64,000 nucleotides of DNA, from contig NZ_JACHWM010000007.1 of the NCBI RefSeq assembly GCF_014191355.1, positions 186,001 to 250,000 on the forward strand. Direction: 5' to 3'. A program made the translations under genes and the position numbers. The notes under the pieces are model-generated. The model had not been told where the DNA came from. It did not search any database and saw only the letters and a program-made list of their open reading frames with translations. Of this stretch, positions 1 through 8,903 are shown in pieces. The stretch comes from Methylobacterium sp. R2-1. Lineage in GTDB: Bacteria > Pseudomonadota > Alphaproteobacteria > Rhizobiales > Beijerinckiaceae. The stretch's first letter is position 1. Every line of letters starts with the position of its first letter.

Positions 1-1628
1 AAATGCTTCTTCAGATCCTCGAAGCGCTCGGCCGCCGCAGCCAGATCGACGTATTCCGACTCCGCCACCAGCGGGCAGATCCAGTAGACCCGATCGCCCG
101 CGGCCAGCGCCCGGTGCAGGCCCTCCACCACCTCGTCGACGCGCTCCACCGGCACGGTGATGGTCTTGATCGGCTGACGCCCGGCCGGCTTCTCGTCGAG
201 TACCGAGACGTCCATGTCGCCGAAGAAGGTGAGCGCGAGGGTGCGCGGGATCGGGGTGGCGGTCATCACCAGGATGTCTACCGCCTCGCCCTTGGCGCCG
301 AGCGCGAGGCGCTGGTGCACGCCGAAGCGGTGCTGCTCGTCCACCACGGCGAGGCCGAGATCGCGGAACGCCACCGCCTCTTGGAACAGGGCGTGGGTGC
401 CGACCACGATGTCGATCCCGCCCGCCGCGAGATCCGCGAGCGTCGCGCGCCGCTCGGCGGCCCGGTCGCGGCCGGTCAGCAGCCGCAGGCGCATGGCGCC
501 CGCGAGCGGCACCAGCCGCTCGAAGTGCTGCCTCGCCAGAATTTCGGTGGGCGCCATCAAGGCGGCCTGCCGCCCGGCCTCCACCGCCGAGGCCATGGCG
601 AGCAGCGCCACCGCCGTCTTGCCGGAGCCGACATCGCCCTGGAGCAGTCGCAGCATCCGCCGTTCGGAGGCCATGTCGGCGCGGATCTCCTCCACCGCCC
701 GTGCCTGCGCGCCGGTCAGCGCGAAGGGCAGCGCCGCCTCGACCCGCGCCTTGAGGTGCCCGTCGCCGGCATTGACCCGGCCGGCTTTCCGCCGCTGGCG
801 GGCGCGCACCAGGGCGAGCGCGAGCTGCGAGGCCAGCAACTCGTCATAGGCGAGCCGCTTGCGCGCGGGACTGGCGGGCGGGGGCTGCCCCTCGCTCGGG
901 GGAGGGGGGGCCTCCTCGGGCCGGTGCTCGATGCGCAGGGCCTCGGCGAAGGGCGGGAAGCGATTGCGGGCGAGATAGGACGCGTCCTGCCACTCGGGCA
1001 GGACGGGGAGTCGGTCGAGCGCGCCGTGGACGATCTTGCTGATCACCCGCGAGGTCAGGCCCTCGGTGGCGCCGTAGATCGGCTCGACGGCGGGCAGGCT
1101 CGCCAATCCCGCCTCGTCGAGGATGCGGGAGGGATGGACCATTTGCCGGGTGCCGTCCCACAGGTCGATCCGGCCCGAGACGTAGCGGTGGCTTCCGACG
1201 GGCAGCATCTTCTCGATGCGTCCCCGCGGCATGCCGAAGAAGACGAGGCTGATGTCGCCGGTCCCGTCCTCGACCAGCACGCGGAAGGCGCGCTTGCCCA
1301 ACATCGGCGGCCGATGGGCCACCACGGTCACGCCGAGGGTGACGGGCTCGCCGGTCGGCGCATCGCGGATCGAGCCGCAGAGCGGCCGGGCGACGCCGCT
1401 CTGCGGCAGGTGGAACAGCAGGTCGGCGACGCGGGCCGGCCGCTCCTCGGAGCCCAGCAGCTTTTCGATCAGCGGCGCGATCTTCGGCCCGACGCCGGGC
1501 AGGCCGCGGGCCGGGGCGAAAAGCGGATCGAGGATGCTGGGCCGTAGGCCGGGGCTGTCATCCCCGCCGGAGCGGTGAGGGGCCACATCCGCACGGTGCC
1601 CGAGGGTCTGCCTGATGTCCGAGGTCAT
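1..1628 (-). CDS. recG: ATP-dependent DNA helicase RecG (C-terminus cut by window edge)
   Basis: RecG remodels stalled replication forks and branch-migrates Holliday junctions in the cytoplasm. About 542 codons are visible; the C-terminal part lies beyond base 1. Reading the minus strand gives an N-terminal wedge/OB region (PSILDPLFAPARGLPGVGPK), then Walker A GDVGSGKTAVALL, the DEQHRFGV box (motif II) and the TATPIPRTL box (motif III), in the order expected of RecG. The most upstream in-frame ATG is at 1628; a GTG about 13 codons further in is also possible because homologues usually begin close to the PSILDPLF stretch. The gene is divergent from the epimerase at 1721. The recG-sdhE-mfd neighbourhood is common in alphaproteobacteria. 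Confidence 0.93.
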   Translation of the reverse strand, partial: MTSDIRQTLGHRADVAPHRSGGDDSPGLRPSILDPLFAPARGLPGVGPKIAPLIEKLLGSEERPARVADLLFHLPQSGVARPLCGSIRDAPTGEPVTLGVTVVAHRPPMLGKRAFRVLVEDGTGDISLVFFGMPRGRIEKMLPVGSHRYVSGRIDLWDGTRQMVHPSRILDEAGLASLPAVEPIYGATEGLTSRVISKIVHGALDRLPVLPEWQDASYLARNRFPPFAEALRIEHRPEEAPPPPSEGQPPPASPARKRLAYDELLASQLALALVRARQRRKAGRVNAGDGHLKARVEAALPFALTGAQARAVEEIRADMASERRMLRLLQGDVGSGKTAVALLAMASAVEAGRQAALMAPTEILARQHFERLVPLAGAMRLRLLTGRDRAAERRATLADLAAGGIDIVVGTHALFQEAVAFRDLGLAVVDEQHRFGVHQRLALGAKGEAVDILVMTATPIPRTLALTFFGDMDVSVLDEKPAGRQPIKTITVPVERVDEVVEGLHRALAAGDRVYWICPLVAESEYVDLAAAAERFEDLKKH

Positions 1629-1720
1629 GTGACCGGAAGCTTGGGCCTTGAAAGCGTGAGCGATGCGCGGACACCGTATACCCCGCTTCACCCTTCGCCC
1701 ACAGCTGCGTATATGGCGTC

Positions 1721-2692
1721 ATGCGCGTGCTCCTCACCGGTTCCTCCGGTTGGCTCGGACGGTTCCTCGCCCCGCAACTGCGCGCGGCGGGCCATGCCGT
1801 CACCGGGCTCGACGTGGTGCCGGGGCCTGAGACGCAGGTGGTCGGCTCGGTGGCCGAGGCCGGGCTGATCACGCGGGTCTTCGACACGCACGGCATCGAG
1901 GCGGTGATCCATGCCGGCGCCCTGCACAAGCCGGACATCGCCCGGTATCCGGCGCAGCGCTTCATCGACGTGAACGTGACCGGCACGCTCAACCTGCTGG
2001 AGGCGGCGGCCCGAGCGGGCCACGACCGCTTCGTCTTCACCTCCACGACCTCGCTGATGATCTCGCAGGCCATCCGCGACGAGACCGCCGACCACGCGGT
2101 CTGGCTCGACGAGGATTCGGGGCCGCTCGCACCGCGCAACATCTACGGCGTGACCAAGCGCGCCGCCGAGGATCTCTGCCGGCTCTTCCATCTGGAGCAC
2201 GGGCTCGCCTGCCTCAGCTTGCGCACCGCCCGCTTCTTCCCCGAGGAGGACGACACCCATCGCGATCTCTCCGGCGAGAACCGGAAGGCCAACGAGTTCC
2301 TGCACCGGCGCCTCACCGTGGAGGACGCCGCCCGCGCCCATGTCGTCGCGCTGGAGCGGGCGCCGCAGATCGGCTGCGCCACCTTCGTGCTCTCCGCGCC
2401 GACGCCTTTCGCGCGCGCGGAGGCGCGGGCCTTGAAGGAGGATGCGGCAGGCGTGATCGCGCGGTTGTTTCCCGACGCACCCAGGCTCTACGCCCAGCGC
2501 GGCTGGCACCTGCCGACGCGCATCGGCCGGGTTTACGATGCCTCGCGCGCCGAGCGGGTGCTGGGCTTCCGCTGCGCGACGGACTTTTCGTGCGTGCTCG
2601 ACGCCCTGCGCACCGACACCCCGCTGCCCTTCGCGCACGATGCGGGTTACGTTTCGCCACAGGTCCGGGCCGTGGTGCGCCTCCCGCGCTGA
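1721..2692 (+). CDS. NAD-dependent epimerase/dehydratase family protein
   Basis: A 323-residue extended short-chain dehydrogenase. The N-terminal nucleotide-binding loop TGSSGWLG (residues 6-13) and the catalytic YGVTK (YxxxK) near residue 142 are both present, with a Thr/Ser-rich stretch (TSTTS) supplying the third catalytic position. Such enzymes use NAD(P) to epimerise, dehydrate or reduce nucleotide sugars or related carbonyl substrates in the cytoplasm; the substrate cannot be read from the sequence. Start ATG follows a 92-bp divergent gap from recG. The gene ends 63 bases before the sdhE start, so the two may be co-transcribed. Confidence 0.85.
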   Translation: MRVLLTGSSGWLGRFLAPQLRAAGHAVTGLDVVPGPETQVVGSVAEAGLITRVFDTHGIEAVIHAGALHKPDIARYPAQRFIDVNVTGTLNLLEAAARAGHDRFVFTSTTSLMISQAIRDETADHAVWLDEDSGPLAPRNIYGVTKRAAEDLCRLFHLEHGLACLSLRTARFFPEEDDTHRDLSGENRKANEFLHRRLTVEDAARAHVVALERAPQIGCATFVLSAPTPFARAEARALKEDAAGVIARLFPDAPRLYAQRGWHLPTRIGRVYDASRAERVLGFRCATDFSCVLDALRTDTPLPFAHDAGYVSPQVRAVVRLPR

Positions 2693-2755
2693 CGCCGTTT
2701 GCCCGCAGCCGCACGCCCCTCTACATGCGGGTTCAGGATCACCAGGGGAAAGCCC

Positions 2756-3052
2756 ATGTCCGGCACAACCCGCACCAGCGCCGACCTCGACCCGCGCCGC
2801 CGCCGCACGCTGTTCCGCGCGTGGCACCGCGGCATCCGCGAGATGGACCTGATCATGGGCCGCTTCGCCGATGCCGAGATCGGCGCGCTGTCCGAGGAGG
2901 AACTGACGCAGTTCGAGGCCCTCATCGAGGTGCCCGACCGCGACCTGTTCCGCTGGCTCACCGGTGAGGATGCGACGCCGGAGAACTACGACACCGCCGT
3001 CTATCGCCGGCTCAAGGCGTTTCATCGGCACGACGCGCCGATCCATAACTGA
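2756..3052 (+). CDS. sdhE: FAD assembly factor SdhE
   Basis: A 98-residue protein of the SdhE/Sdh5 (DUF339) family, which promotes covalent FAD attachment to the succinate dehydrogenase flavoprotein. The signature RGxxEMD-type motif is present (HRGIREMDLIMG), followed by the acidic helix EEELTQFEALIEVPDRDLF, typical of the five-helix fold. The ATG at 2756 is preferred over an in-frame ATG at 2699 because AGGGGAAAG sits just upstream and family members start shortly before the R-rich segment. It lies between the epimerase and mfd, the usual alphaproteobacterial context. Confidence 0.93.
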   Translation: MSGTTRTSADLDPRRRRTLFRAWHRGIREMDLIMGRFADAEIGALSEEELTQFEALIEVPDRDLFRWLTGEDATPENYDTAVYRRLKAFHRHDAPIHN

Positions 3053-3184
3053 ACGTTTGCCGCCGCAGACAGCTTCCTGTTAGGCGCTGGCATTCCCTCT
3101 CCCCACTATAGAAGAGGGTGCCCACGGAGCGGGCGGGTACGGGGCCGGCTCAGGTCCTTCCGGATGCGGCGCCCCCTCTCCCGA

Positions 3185-3229
3185 CCCTCGCTCACGCGAG
3201 GGCCACTCTCCCTCGAAGAGGGGGGAGAG
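3185..3229. repeat. paired intergenic hairpins between sdhE and mfd
   Basis: Two adjacent inverted repeats: CCCTCG/CGAGGG (3185-3190 and 3197-3202) and a pyrimidine/purine stem CTCTCCCTC against GAGGGGGGAGAG (3206-3229). No T-run follows, so this may be a REP-like intergenic element or a weak terminator for sdhE rather than a canonical terminator. Confidence 0.5.
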
Positions 3230-3265
3230 CGATGATGTCGAGCGCACGTAGAAATCAACGATCTG

Positions 3266-6200
3266 ATGGCCAAGCCCCAGCCCAAGCCGCCCGCTCCCGC
3301 CCCGAAGCCGCAGACCGCGCGCTTCGCCCTGCCGAAATCGGCGCCGCTGACCAAGGCACTCGACGCGATCCGCCGCGGCGATAGCCCGACCCTGGCCTCG
3401 GTGCCCGACGGCTTCGACGCGCTGGTGGCGGCCGATCTCGCCCGCGCGCTGTCCGGCTCGTTCGAGGGGCCGGCGGTGCTGGTCCATGTCGCCCGCGATT
3501 CGGGGCGCTCCAATGCCTTTCAGAACGCGCTGAAATTCGTCGCCCCCGAGATCGAGGCGATGAGCTTTCCGGCCTGGGACTGCCAGCCCTACGATCGCGT
3601 CTCGCCCAATGCCGCGATCGCCGCGCAGCGCATGACCGCGCTGTCGCGGCTCACCCGCTCGCGCTCGTCGGAAGAGAAGCCGCGTATCCTCTGCACTACG
3701 GTGAACGCCCTGGTACAGCGGGTGCCGCCCCGAGCCCGGGTCGCGGTCGAGACGTTTTCGGCGGCGATCGGCAACGTGGTGCCGATGGACAAGGTGGTGG
3801 CCTGGGTCGAGGCCAACGGATTTCTGCGCACGGGCACGGTGCGGGATACCGGCGAGTACGCCGTGCGCGGCGGCATCCTCGATCTCTCGCCGCCCGGCCT
3901 GCCGAACCCGATCCGCCTCGATTTCTTCGGCGACACCCTCGAGTCGATCCGCGCCTTCGATCCCGAGACGCAGCGCACCGTCGGATCGCTGCGCTCCCTC
4001 GATCTCGTGCCGATGAGCGAGGTGCAACTCACCACCGAGACGATCCGGCGCTTCCGCCAAGGCTACCTGTCGAGCTTCGGCGCGGCGACACGCGACGACC
4101 GGCTCTACGAGACGGTGAGCGAGGGAAGGCGCTACGCCGGCCTCGAACACTGGATGCCGCTGTTCTACGACGGCCTCGACACCCTGTTCGACTATCTCGG
4201 CGACGTGCCGATGCTGTTCGACCCGCAGGTCGAGGAGGCGGCAGCCGAGCGGCTCTCCCTGATCCAGGACTATTTCCAGGCCCGCGAGGCCGCGCTGAAG
4301 AACCCGCAATCCGGTGTGGCGCCCTACAAGCCGCTGCCGCCGCGCGCGCTCTACCTCACGCCCAACGAGTGGAAGGGCAAGGTCGAGGCTGGCACGGTCG
4401 CCCGGCTCACTCCCTTCGCGCAGCCGGATTCCGACGAGCGCGCCGTGATCGATTGCGGCGCCAAGGCCGGTCGCAACTTCGCGCCCGAGCGAGCGGACGA
4501 GGCGGCGAGCGTGTTCGACGCGGCGGTCGCGCATATTCGCGACCTGCAGGCGTCCGGGCATCACGTGATCCTGGGATCCTGGTCCGACGGCTCCCGCGAC
4601 CGGCTCTGCGGCGTGCTGGCCGATCACGGCCTCAAGAAACCCATCGAGATCAACACCTTCACCGCCGTGAACGCCTTGAAGCGCGGCACCGACGTGGCGG
4701 TCGCGGTCTGGGGCCTGGAAGCGGGCTTCACCCTCGACCGGCTCGCGGTGGTGGCCGAGGGCGACATCCTGGGCGACCGGCTGGTGCGCCAGAAGCGCAA
4801 GTCGAAGCGGCCCCAGGACATCATCCTGGAGGTGCAGGCGCTCCAGCCCGGCGACCTCGTGGTGCATGCCGATCACGGCATCGGCCGCTTCGTCGGCCTC
4901 AAGACGATCACCGCGGCGGGCGCGCCGCACGACTGCCTGGAGCTGCAATATGCCGGCGGCCTGCTGCTGCTGCCGGTGGAGAACATCGAGCTTCTGACGC
5001 GCTACGGTTCGGAGGACTCGGAGGTCGCGCTCGACCGCCTCGGCGGCGGGGCGTGGCAGGCCCGCAAGGCCAAGATGAAGCGGCGCATCCTCGAGATGGC
5101 GGGCGAGCTCATCAAGGTCGCCGCCGCCCGCTTCGTGAAGCCCGCCCCCAGCCTCAAGGCGCCGGAGGGGCTGTACGAGGAATTCGCCGCGCGCTTCGCC
5201 TTCCAGGAGACCGAGGATCAGGCCAACGCCATCGACGCGGTGCTCGACGACCTCAATGCCGGGCGGCCGATGGATCGCCTCGTCTGCGGCGATGTCGGCT
5301 TCGGCAAGACCGAGGTGGCCCTGCGCGCAGCGTTCGCCGCGGCGATCTCCGGCAAGCAGGTGGCGGTGGTGGTGCCGACGACGCTGCTCGCCCGCCAGCA
5401 TTTTCGCACTTTTGCCGAACGCTTCAAAGGCTTGCCCATCAACGTCGCCCAGCTCTCGCGCTTCGTCTCCGCCGGCGATCAGCGCCAGACGCGCACCGGC
5501 CTCTCCGAGGGCAAGGTCGATATCGTCATCGGTACCCACGCGCTTCTGGCCAAGAACGTCGCCTTCAAGGATCTCGGCCTCATCATCGTCGACGAGGAGC
5601 AGCATTTCGGCGTGGCCCACAAGGAGCGGCTGAAGGCGCTTCAGGCGGACGTCCACGTGCTGACGCTCTCGGCCACCCCGATCCCGCGCACGCTGCAGCT
5701 CGCCATGACCGGCGTGCGCGAGCTCTCGATCATCGCCACGCCGCCGATGGATCGGCTGGCGGTGCGTACTTTCGTGACGCCGTTCGATCCGCTGCTGATC
5801 CGCGAGGCGCTGCTGCGCGAGCGCTATCGCGGCGGCCAGGCGTTCTACGTGGTGCCGCGCATCGAGGATCTGGCGGAGGTCAAGCGCTTCCTCGACCAGG
5901 AGATGCCGGAAGTGACGGTCGCGGTCGCCCACGGCCAGATGGCAGCGGGCCAGCTCGAGGACGTGATGACCGCGTTCTACGAAGGCAAGTACGACGTGCT
6001 GCTCTCGACCACGATCGTCGAATCCGGCCTCGACATTCCGACTGCCAACACGCTGATCGTGCACCGGGCCGACATGTTCGGTCTCGCGGCGCTCTACCAG
6101 CTCCGCGGGCGCGTCGGCCGCTCGAAGGCGCGGGCCTACGCCCTGTTCACGACGCCGGCCAACCGCCAGCTCACCGCGCAGGCCGAGCAGCGGCTCAAGG

Positions 6201-6862
6201 TGCTGCAAAGCCTCGACACGCTCGGGGCCGGCTTCCAGCTTGCGAGCCACGACCTCGACATCCGCGGCGCCGGCAATCTTCTGGGCGATGCTCAGTCGGG
6301 CCACATCAAGGAAGTCGGCTACGAACTGTACCAGCAGATGCTGGAGGACGCGGTCACCGCCTTGAAGGCGGGGATCGAGGAGCCGGTGGAGGAGGCGTGG
6401 TCGCCGACCATCGCGCTCGGCGCCCCCGTCACGATCCCGGAGGACTATGTCGAGGATCTCACCGTCCGTCTCGGCCTCTACCGGCGCCTCTCGACCCTTG
6501 AGAACGATGCCGAGATGGAGAGCTTCGGCGCGGAGCTGATCGACCGCTTCGGTCCGTTGCCGCCGGAGGTTGAGCAGCTCCTCAAGATCGTCACCATCAA
6601 GATCCTGTGCCGCGAGGCCAATGTCGAGAAGGTCGAGGCGGGACCGAAGGGCGTCGTGGTGCATTTCCGCGGCCGCTCCTTCGCCAATCCCCAGGGGCTT
6701 GCCGCCATGGTCGTCGAGCAGGGTTCCTTCGCCAAGGTGCGGCCCGACATGAGCGTCGTGTTCATCCGCGAACTCGACGGCGTGCCCCGGCGCCTGAAGG
6801 AGACAACGCAGATCCTGCGCGGCCTCGTGACCATCGCCAAACGGGCCAAGAAGGCGGCGTGA
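3266..6862 (+). CDS. mfd: Transcription-repair coupling factor Mfd
   Basis: 1198 residues, full length for Mfd. It removes RNA polymerase stalled at lesions and recruits UvrA. Domains in order: UvrB-like N-terminal region with PAWDCQPYDRVSP (about residues 95-110), the CarD/RNAP-interaction domain beginning at PGDLVVHADHGIGRF (about 527), translocase Walker A GDVGFGKTEVAL (about 674), Walker B DEEQHFGV (about 775), SATPIPRTL, the VESGLDIPTANT and QLRGRVGRS motifs, and the TRCF C-terminal domain with EDYVEDLTVRLGLYRRL (about 1055). ATG at 3266 gives a short Pro/Lys-rich leader before the conserved region. A perfect hairpin downstream probably ends the transcript. Confidence 0.97.
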   Translation: MAKPQPKPPAPAPKPQTARFALPKSAPLTKALDAIRRGDSPTLASVPDGFDALVAADLARALSGSFEGPAVLVHVARDSGRSNAFQNALKFVAPEIEAMSFPAWDCQPYDRVSPNAAIAAQRMTALSRLTRSRSSEEKPRILCTTVNALVQRVPPRARVAVETFSAAIGNVVPMDKVVAWVEANGFLRTGTVRDTGEYAVRGGILDLSPPGLPNPIRLDFFGDTLESIRAFDPETQRTVGSLRSLDLVPMSEVQLTTETIRRFRQGYLSSFGAATRDDRLYETVSEGRRYAGLEHWMPLFYDGLDTLFDYLGDVPMLFDPQVEEAAAERLSLIQDYFQAREAALKNPQSGVAPYKPLPPRALYLTPNEWKGKVEAGTVARLTPFAQPDSDERAVIDCGAKAGRNFAPERADEAASVFDAAVAHIRDLQASGHHVILGSWSDGSRDRLCGVLADHGLKKPIEINTFTAVNALKRGTDVAVAVWGLEAGFTLDRLAVVAEGDILGDRLVRQKRKSKRPQDIILEVQALQPGDLVVHADHGIGRFVGLKTITAAGAPHDCLELQYAGGLLLLPVENIELLTRYGSEDSEVALDRLGGGAWQARKAKMKRRILEMAGELIKVAAARFVKPAPSLKAPEGLYEEFAARFAFQETEDQANAIDAVLDDLNAGRPMDRLVCGDVGFGKTEVALRAAFAAAISGKQVAVVVPTTLLARQHFRTFAERFKGLPINVAQLSRFVSAGDQRQTRTGLSEGKVDIVIGTHALLAKNVAFKDLGLIIVDEEQHFGVAHKERLKALQADVHVLTLSATPIPRTLQLAMTGVRELSIIATPPMDRLAVRTFVTPFDPLLIREALLRERYRGGQAFYVVPRIEDLAEVKRFLDQEMPEVTVAVAHGQMAAGQLEDVMTAFYEGKYDVLLSTTIVESGLDIPTANTLIVHRADMFGLAALYQLRGRVGRSKARAYALFTTPANRQLTAQAEQRLKVLQSLDTLGAGFQLASHDLDIRGAGNLLGDAQSGHIKEVGYELYQQMLEDAVTALKAGIEEPVEEAWSPTIALGAPVTIPEDYVEDLTVRLGLYRRLSTLENDAEMESFGAELIDRFGPLPPEVEQLLKIVTIKILCREANVEKVEAGPKGVVVHFRGRSFANPQGLAAMVVEQGSFAKVRPDMSVVFIRELDGVPRRLKETTQILRGLVTIAKRAKKAA

Positions 6863-6927
6863 GCGGCTCTCGGGCGAGGGACGATCGCGTCCCAACGCGC
6901 GCTACGGGTTGACGAATCGCTCGAGCG

Positions 6928-6960
6928 GGCAGGTCATTTCGAATGACCTGCCAACAATTC
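6928..6960 (+). terminator. probable rho-independent terminator after mfd
   Basis: Perfect 11-bp stem GGCAGGTCATT (6928-6938) and AATGACCTGCC (6942-6952) around TCG, followed by AACAATTCTT. The T-tract is weak. Confidence 0.55.
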
Positions 6961-6985
6961 TTGCATCGCGAAAATAAAACGAGCC

Positions 6986-7014
6986 TTGATAAAGCTTCAT
7001 TCGAGTCGCATATA
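6986..7014 (+). promoter_or_regulatory. sigma-70-type promoter for the cold-shock gene
   Basis: TTGATA (6986-6991), a 17-bp spacer, and CATATA (7009-7014), in a locally AT-rich patch. Transcription from here would give a leader of about 145 nt before the cold-shock start codon, in keeping with the long structured leaders of csp genes. Inferred from sequence only. Confidence 0.5.
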
Positions 7015-7164
7015 GATCTCATCGATGCGAGGCCGGATTTTCTGGGCCGTGACGCCTCCGCAGGGCGGTTCTCATTTTCCTTCGTTATCGGTCGAACGAC
7101 ACAGCCTCAGCGTCGCATGGCGCAGGGGCTCGCTACTTGCATCCTGCGGAGACAAGGACAGTCT
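7015..7164 (+). other. long 5' leader of the cold-shock gene
   Basis: This stretch between the proposed promoter and the cold-shock start has no separate gene. An in-frame extension to 6943 exists but lacks family similarity. The leader could carry temperature-responsive RNA structure, as in known csp mRNAs; I did not fold it. Confidence 0.4.
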
Positions 7165-7374
7165 ATGAGCACCGGCACCGTCAAGTGGTTCAACGAGCAA
7201 AAGGGCTTCGGCTTCATCCAGCCCGAGGACGGCTCGAAGGACGTTTTCGTTCACATCTCGGCCGTCGAGCGCGCCGGTCTGCGTGGCCTCACCGAGGGCC
7301 AGAAGGTTTCCTACGAGATGGAAACCGATCGCCGTTCCGGCAAGCAGTCGGCGGGTCAGCTCCAGGTCGCGTAA
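7165..7374 (+). CDS. CspA-family cold-shock protein
   Basis: A 69-residue single cold-shock domain. Both nucleic-acid-binding motifs are intact: RNP1 KGFGFI (residues 13-18) and RNP2 DVFVHI (about 26-31). It starts with the typical [10 protein letters not shown]. Such proteins bind single-stranded RNA/DNA and act as RNA chaperones. The ATG at 7165 is preceded by a purine-rich AGACAAGGACAG. A strong terminator follows and a DUF6481 gene comes next, a pairing common in Methylobacterium-like genomes. Confidence 0.96.
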   Translation: MSTGTVKWFNEQKGFGFIQPEDGSKDVFVHISAVERAGLRGLTEGQKVSYEMETDRRSGKQSAGQLQVA

Positions 7375-7399
7375 TCCGCGCCTGAACCCGAAATGTCGA

Positions 7400-7432
7400 A
7401 GCCGCTCCGGCCCGGAGCGGCTTTGCGCTTTT
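7400..7432 (+). terminator. rho-independent terminator after the cold-shock gene
   Basis: Stem AGCCGCTCCGG (7400-7410) pairs with CCGGAGCGGCT (7412-7422) and is followed by TTGCGCTTTT. Confidence 0.8.
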
Positions 7433-7476
7433 AAGGCCGTGGTCCGACCCGGATCCGGCACGATCAAGGACACTCT

Positions 7477-7845
7477 GTGAGCTTCACCAAACAAAACTCC
7501 TTCGACGACCGTCGCCAGGACTCGGCCTCTGCGCGTGAGGCCATGCTCGCCCGTTTCCGCGCCCGCCCCGCCAACGACGACCCGGCCGTACAGGCGCGCG
7601 TCGCCGAGCGTCGCGCCATCGCGGTTGCCCGTGACGAGCGCGTCAAGGAACGCGAAGTGCAGCGCCGCCTCGAAGCCGAGCGGCTGGCCGCCATCGCTGC
7701 CGCGGAACGCGAGGCAGAAGCGGAGCGCAAGGCTGCCGAGATCGAGGCCGCCGCCGAGCGCGTCCGCCTCGCCCAGGCCAAGCAGAAGGATGAGCGGGAC
7801 GCCCGCTACGCCGCTCGCAAGGCCAAGATCAAACTTCGCCGCTGA
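7477..7845 (+). CDS. DUF6481 family protein (charged, helical)
   Basis: 122 residues, extremely rich in Ala, Arg and Glu. The N-terminus (residues 1-45: SFTKQNSFDDRRQ, then AREAMLARFRARPANDDPAVQARVAERRAIA) matches the DUF6481 pattern as I know it, followed by a long predicted coiled coil (about 45-115) and a basic tail KAKIKLRR. The start is a GTG at 7477 with AAGGA six bases upstream. Function unknown. It lies directly behind the cold-shock gene and its terminator, so expression is either read-through or from its own promoter. Confidence 0.8.
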   Translation: MSFTKQNSFDDRRQDSASAREAMLARFRARPANDDPAVQARVAERRAIAVARDERVKEREVQRRLEAERLAAIAAAEREAEAERKAAEIEAAAERVRLAQAKQKDERDARYAARKAKIKLRR

Positions 7846-7869
7846 CAGGCGTCGTTGACAGCCGTCACT

Positions 7870-7891
7870 GCGAGCCGGCCCTCCGGCTCGC
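7870..7891. terminator. terminator-like hairpin after the DUF6481 gene
   Basis: Perfect 9-bp stem GCGAGCCGG (7870-7878) and CCGGCTCGC (7883-7891) with a 4-base loop. No T-run. Confidence 0.35.
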
Positions 7892-8030
7892 GAGCCCGCC
7901 CGGCGCGGATCTGGGACCGATCTCGATCGGGCATTGCGAACGAGACCCGGACCGATTCATTGTCCTGAGGGGGCTCCCCTTTGCCGTCGCGGCCCGCCGC
8001 TTCGGAGAGAAAGCGTTCGAGGAGACTCCG

Positions 8031-8228
8031 ATGATGCACAAGTTCAAGCTCGGTCAGCGCGTTCGCCGTGCGCAGTCCTCCCCCCTCGACGAGAGGCTTG
8101 GTTTCGGCGCAGTCAGCGAAATCGTCCGCCTGATGCCCGACGATCCGACCGGCGAGCCCTCCTACCGCATCCGCTCCGGTTCGGCGGAACGCGCCGTCCG
8201 CGAGAGTGAGATCGTTCTGGCGGCGTAG
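8031..8228 (+). CDS. small basic hypothetical protein (65 aa)
   Basis: The protein begins MMHKFKLGQRVRR and ends SYRIRSGSAERAVRESEIVLA, with a central DPTGEPSYRIR. This pattern (K-x-G-Q-x-V-R-R, then P-x-D-x-T-G-E-P-x-Y-R-I-R, then ERxVRExEI) recurs in short rhizobial proteins with a predicted SH3-like beta fold; function is unknown. GAGGAGACTCCG precedes the first ATG, giving a good ribosome site. It may be expressed separately from the upstream DUF6481 gene because a hairpin lies between them. Confidence 0.7.
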   Translation: MMHKFKLGQRVRRAQSSPLDERLGFGAVSEIVRLMPDDPTGEPSYRIRSGSAERAVRESEIVLAA

Positions 8229-8250
8229 CCGCGTCTCCCGATCGCGCATG

Positions 8251-8277
8251 CGAAAAAGGCGGGCTCCTTGGCCCGCC
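8251..8277 (-). terminator. terminator for the pseudo-receiver gene (minus strand)
   Basis: GGCGGGC (8258-8264) pairs with GCCCGCC (8271-8277). On the minus strand the stem is followed by TTTTT (complement of 8253-8257). Confidence 0.7.
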
Positions 8278-8303
8278 CGTCATTGTCCCGTTATGGGAAG
8301 GCC

Positions 8304-8645
8304 CTACAGCTCCGGCTCGTTGAGCACGTAGGGGCCGATTCGGCTCTTCAGATCGACCGGCGCGCCCGAACGGGGACCTGCGTCGTCCATCTCGATCACC
8401 GGGATGCCGCCGACCCGCATCTGCTCGCGCAGACGGTTGGCAAGGGCAGCGATGTGGGGATTTGGGCTGGAAGATAGCTGGAGAACGATCGCCGCGGGAC
8501 GGGCGATCACGGCGAGAACGTCGTCCGCCGCCTCGATCGAAGCGGTGACGCTCGCGTAACCGAGCCCGGCAAGGTCGGCGGCGAGAGAGCGATCGACGGC
8601 GCGGCGGCCATCGTCGACGACGAGCACTTGTTGCAGCGCACCCAT
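8304..8645 (-). CDS. receiver-like protein lacking the phospho-acceptor Asp
   Basis: 113 residues from the ATG at 8645. The start QQVLVVDDGRRAVDRSLAADL resembles beta1 and the acidic pocket of response-regulator receivers, and the fold can be followed through IPVIEMDD. The usual beta3 Asp is replaced: the segment reads AIVLQLSS where active receivers have a D. An in-frame extension to 8780 exists but the residues before MGALQQ do not resemble the fold. Probably a non-phosphorylated pseudo-receiver or a protein-interaction module. No kinase is adjacent. The family assignment is moderate. Confidence 0.6.
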   Translation of the reverse strand: MGALQQVLVVDDGRRAVDRSLAADLAGLGYASVTASIEAADDVLAVIARPAAIVLQLSSSPNPHIAALANRLREQMRVGGIPVIEMDDAGPRSGAPVDLKSRIGPYVLNEPEL

Positions 8646-8903
8646 AAGCTTAAGCGTTACCCCATGTCGCGCCTCGTGTGAAGAGGCGCTTCGGATAACC
8701 CACACGGCCACGATTGGTTCGCCGGCCATGCAGATCGATCGAACATAGAATCGCTTGGCTGAAGGCCTGATGAACTGCACTGCACAGGCCGCGAGTAAGG
8801 GCGTCAGGGCCTGCCGCTCCTCCGCTAAGTCCTTGTATCTATCTGCTTTTATTTGATTTGACGAAGGCGTGATCGCCGCGCGGGTCGCGCTCAGCGGGCG
8901 GGA

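Noticed and set aside
3080..6895. Very long open frame on the minus strand opposite mfd (about 1270 codons)
   Set aside because: Its translation is His/Glu/Arg/Asp-rich with no family features; it is the usual antisense frame produced by GC-biased codon use in mfd.
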